A stretch of DNA of 64,000 bases from Gavia stellata. Its lineage: Eukaryota > Chordata > Aves > Gaviiformes > Gaviidae. Under the pieces are notes generated by a model that saw only the letters and a program-made list of their open reading frames with translations, did not search any database and was not told the DNA's origin. Positions 63,511 through 64,000 of this stretch are shown here, piece by piece. The position numbers were made by a program, and so were the translations under genes. The number at the start of each line of letters is the position of its first letter. Positions within the stretch are counted from its first letter, which is position 1. The stretch covers positions 72,267,495 to 72,331,494 of the forward strand of contig NC_082597.1 in the NCBI RefSeq assembly GCF_030936135.1, read 5' to 3'.

Positions 63511-64000
63511 AGTAAAGTGACTTGAAGTATATTCACCTTAATACCGAGCTCCTTTACTGTGACATTCATATCCATTTATAGTCAAGATAAGTAAATATTT
63601 TAGCATATAAGCAATTTACCACCTACTATTATTTTGTTTTAATGTAAGACAGTGTAACAGTCTAAAAAAAAGAAGCAACACTGAAGAAATCATCATTTTA
63701 AATTAATATTTAGAGCAGATTTTAAAACCATATCCAATAAAACATGCTAAGGAAAAAGCTAATAATCTAGGTGAAAGGAATGTATGCTGGCCACAGAACA
63801 TGCTGAACAGAACTCTACAAAGAAAATTAAAAACCTGTTAGTAGGTAAATCATAGCATATAATGGTTTCTTTTAAAAGATGTTGCTTTTTGCTGTATTTT
63901 CTATTTCTTTTTTTCATTTCAGTATTCAATGAAAGATACAGGTTCACATATAAATACAGATGAGTTACATAGGAAAGTTTCAAAAGAGGAAACTGATTTC

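Larger units (their letters stand above)
31805..64000 (-). other. PLCZ1: PLCZ1 gene, 3' portion (extent)
   Basis: The seven exons described separately join in consistent phases to 1041 nt, 346 residues plus stop. They cover the X-domain end, X-Y linker, Y domain and C2. PLC zeta is a cytosolic phosphoinositide phospholipase of sperm that triggers calcium oscillations or release in the egg through IP3. The 5' half (EF hands and most of X) is outside the window. No frameshift or stop interrupts the joined frame, so the gene looks functional. Confidence 0.9.
55971..64000 (-). other. PLCZ1: PLCZ1 intronic sequence upstream of the linker exon
   Basis: The upstream X-domain exons (expected to encode the HCCS/LENHCS-type and LPSPE-type segments) were searched for by eye on the - strand and not found. 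This stretch is therefore read as intron running off the right edge. It holds a long antisense-type CR1 fragment at 59774-60212, a TG/TA/CA alternating repeat at 63484-63510 and AT-rich sequence. The region from about 61.2 to 63.4 kb is somewhat more GC-rich with several open frames (61337-61519 on +, 62764-63060 on -), but no family was recognised there. A missed exon cannot be excluded. Confidence 0.6.

Noticed and set aside
1..64000. CRISPR arrays, tRNA or rRNA genes, bacterial operons
   Set aside because: No regularly spaced repeats, no tRNA-like internal promoter boxes and no bacterial coding density; the window is avian-type intron and intergenic DNA.

Overview
The window is vertebrate nuclear DNA, almost certainly from a bird and probably a neoavian one. 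It is AT-rich and gene-sparse. Protein-coding sequence is broken into short exons with GT-AG splice sites. The interspersed repeats are CR1 LINE tails (including the avian ATTCTGTG/ATTCTATG-type 3' tails) and an endogenous-retrovirus LTR family of the kind common in Neoaves. I see no bacterial-type operons, CRISPR arrays or tRNA/rRNA genes. Most long open frames are chance ORFs in introns or repeats.

Two genes lie tail to tail. From 1 to about 29 kb on the + strand is the 3' end of PIK3C2G (class II phosphoinositide 3-kinase, gamma). Three exons (6428-6522, 22919-23044, 28790-28942) join in frame (374 nt) and encode the C-terminal C2 domain up to the stop codon. The kinase and PX exons must lie upstream; I found only a weak PX candidate at 445-535.

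From about 31.8 kb to beyond the right edge on the - strand is the 3' half of PLCZ1 (phospholipase C zeta, the sperm PLC of egg activation). Seven exons (55743-55970, 53327-53483, 51581-51697, 38511-38683, 35287-35419, 33711-33860, 31877-31959) join in frame to 1041 nt, i.e. 346 residues plus stop. They cover the end of the catalytic X domain, the charged X-Y linker, the whole Y domain and the C2 domain. The EF-hand and most X-domain exons were not found and should lie beyond 64 kb. The convergent PIK3C2G/PLCZ1 order is the known amniote synteny and supports both names.

Mobile elements sit in introns. They are a 621-bp ERV LTR with a 5-bp target-site duplication (13758-14378, - orientation) in PIK3C2G, a deleted relative (34742-35032, + orientation) in a PLCZ1 intron, and several antisense CR1 fragments (35.6, 40.7, 42.0 and 59.8 kb), plus CR1 remnants elsewhere. 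Both genes act on phosphoinositides: PIK3C2G phosphorylates PI/PI4P lipids and PLCZ1 hydrolyses PIP2. They are neighbours rather than a functional operon. I found no previously undescribed system. The points most worth checking are the PLCZ1 linker and C2 divergence, the LTR insertions, the short PLCZ1 3' UTR and the missing PX exons.
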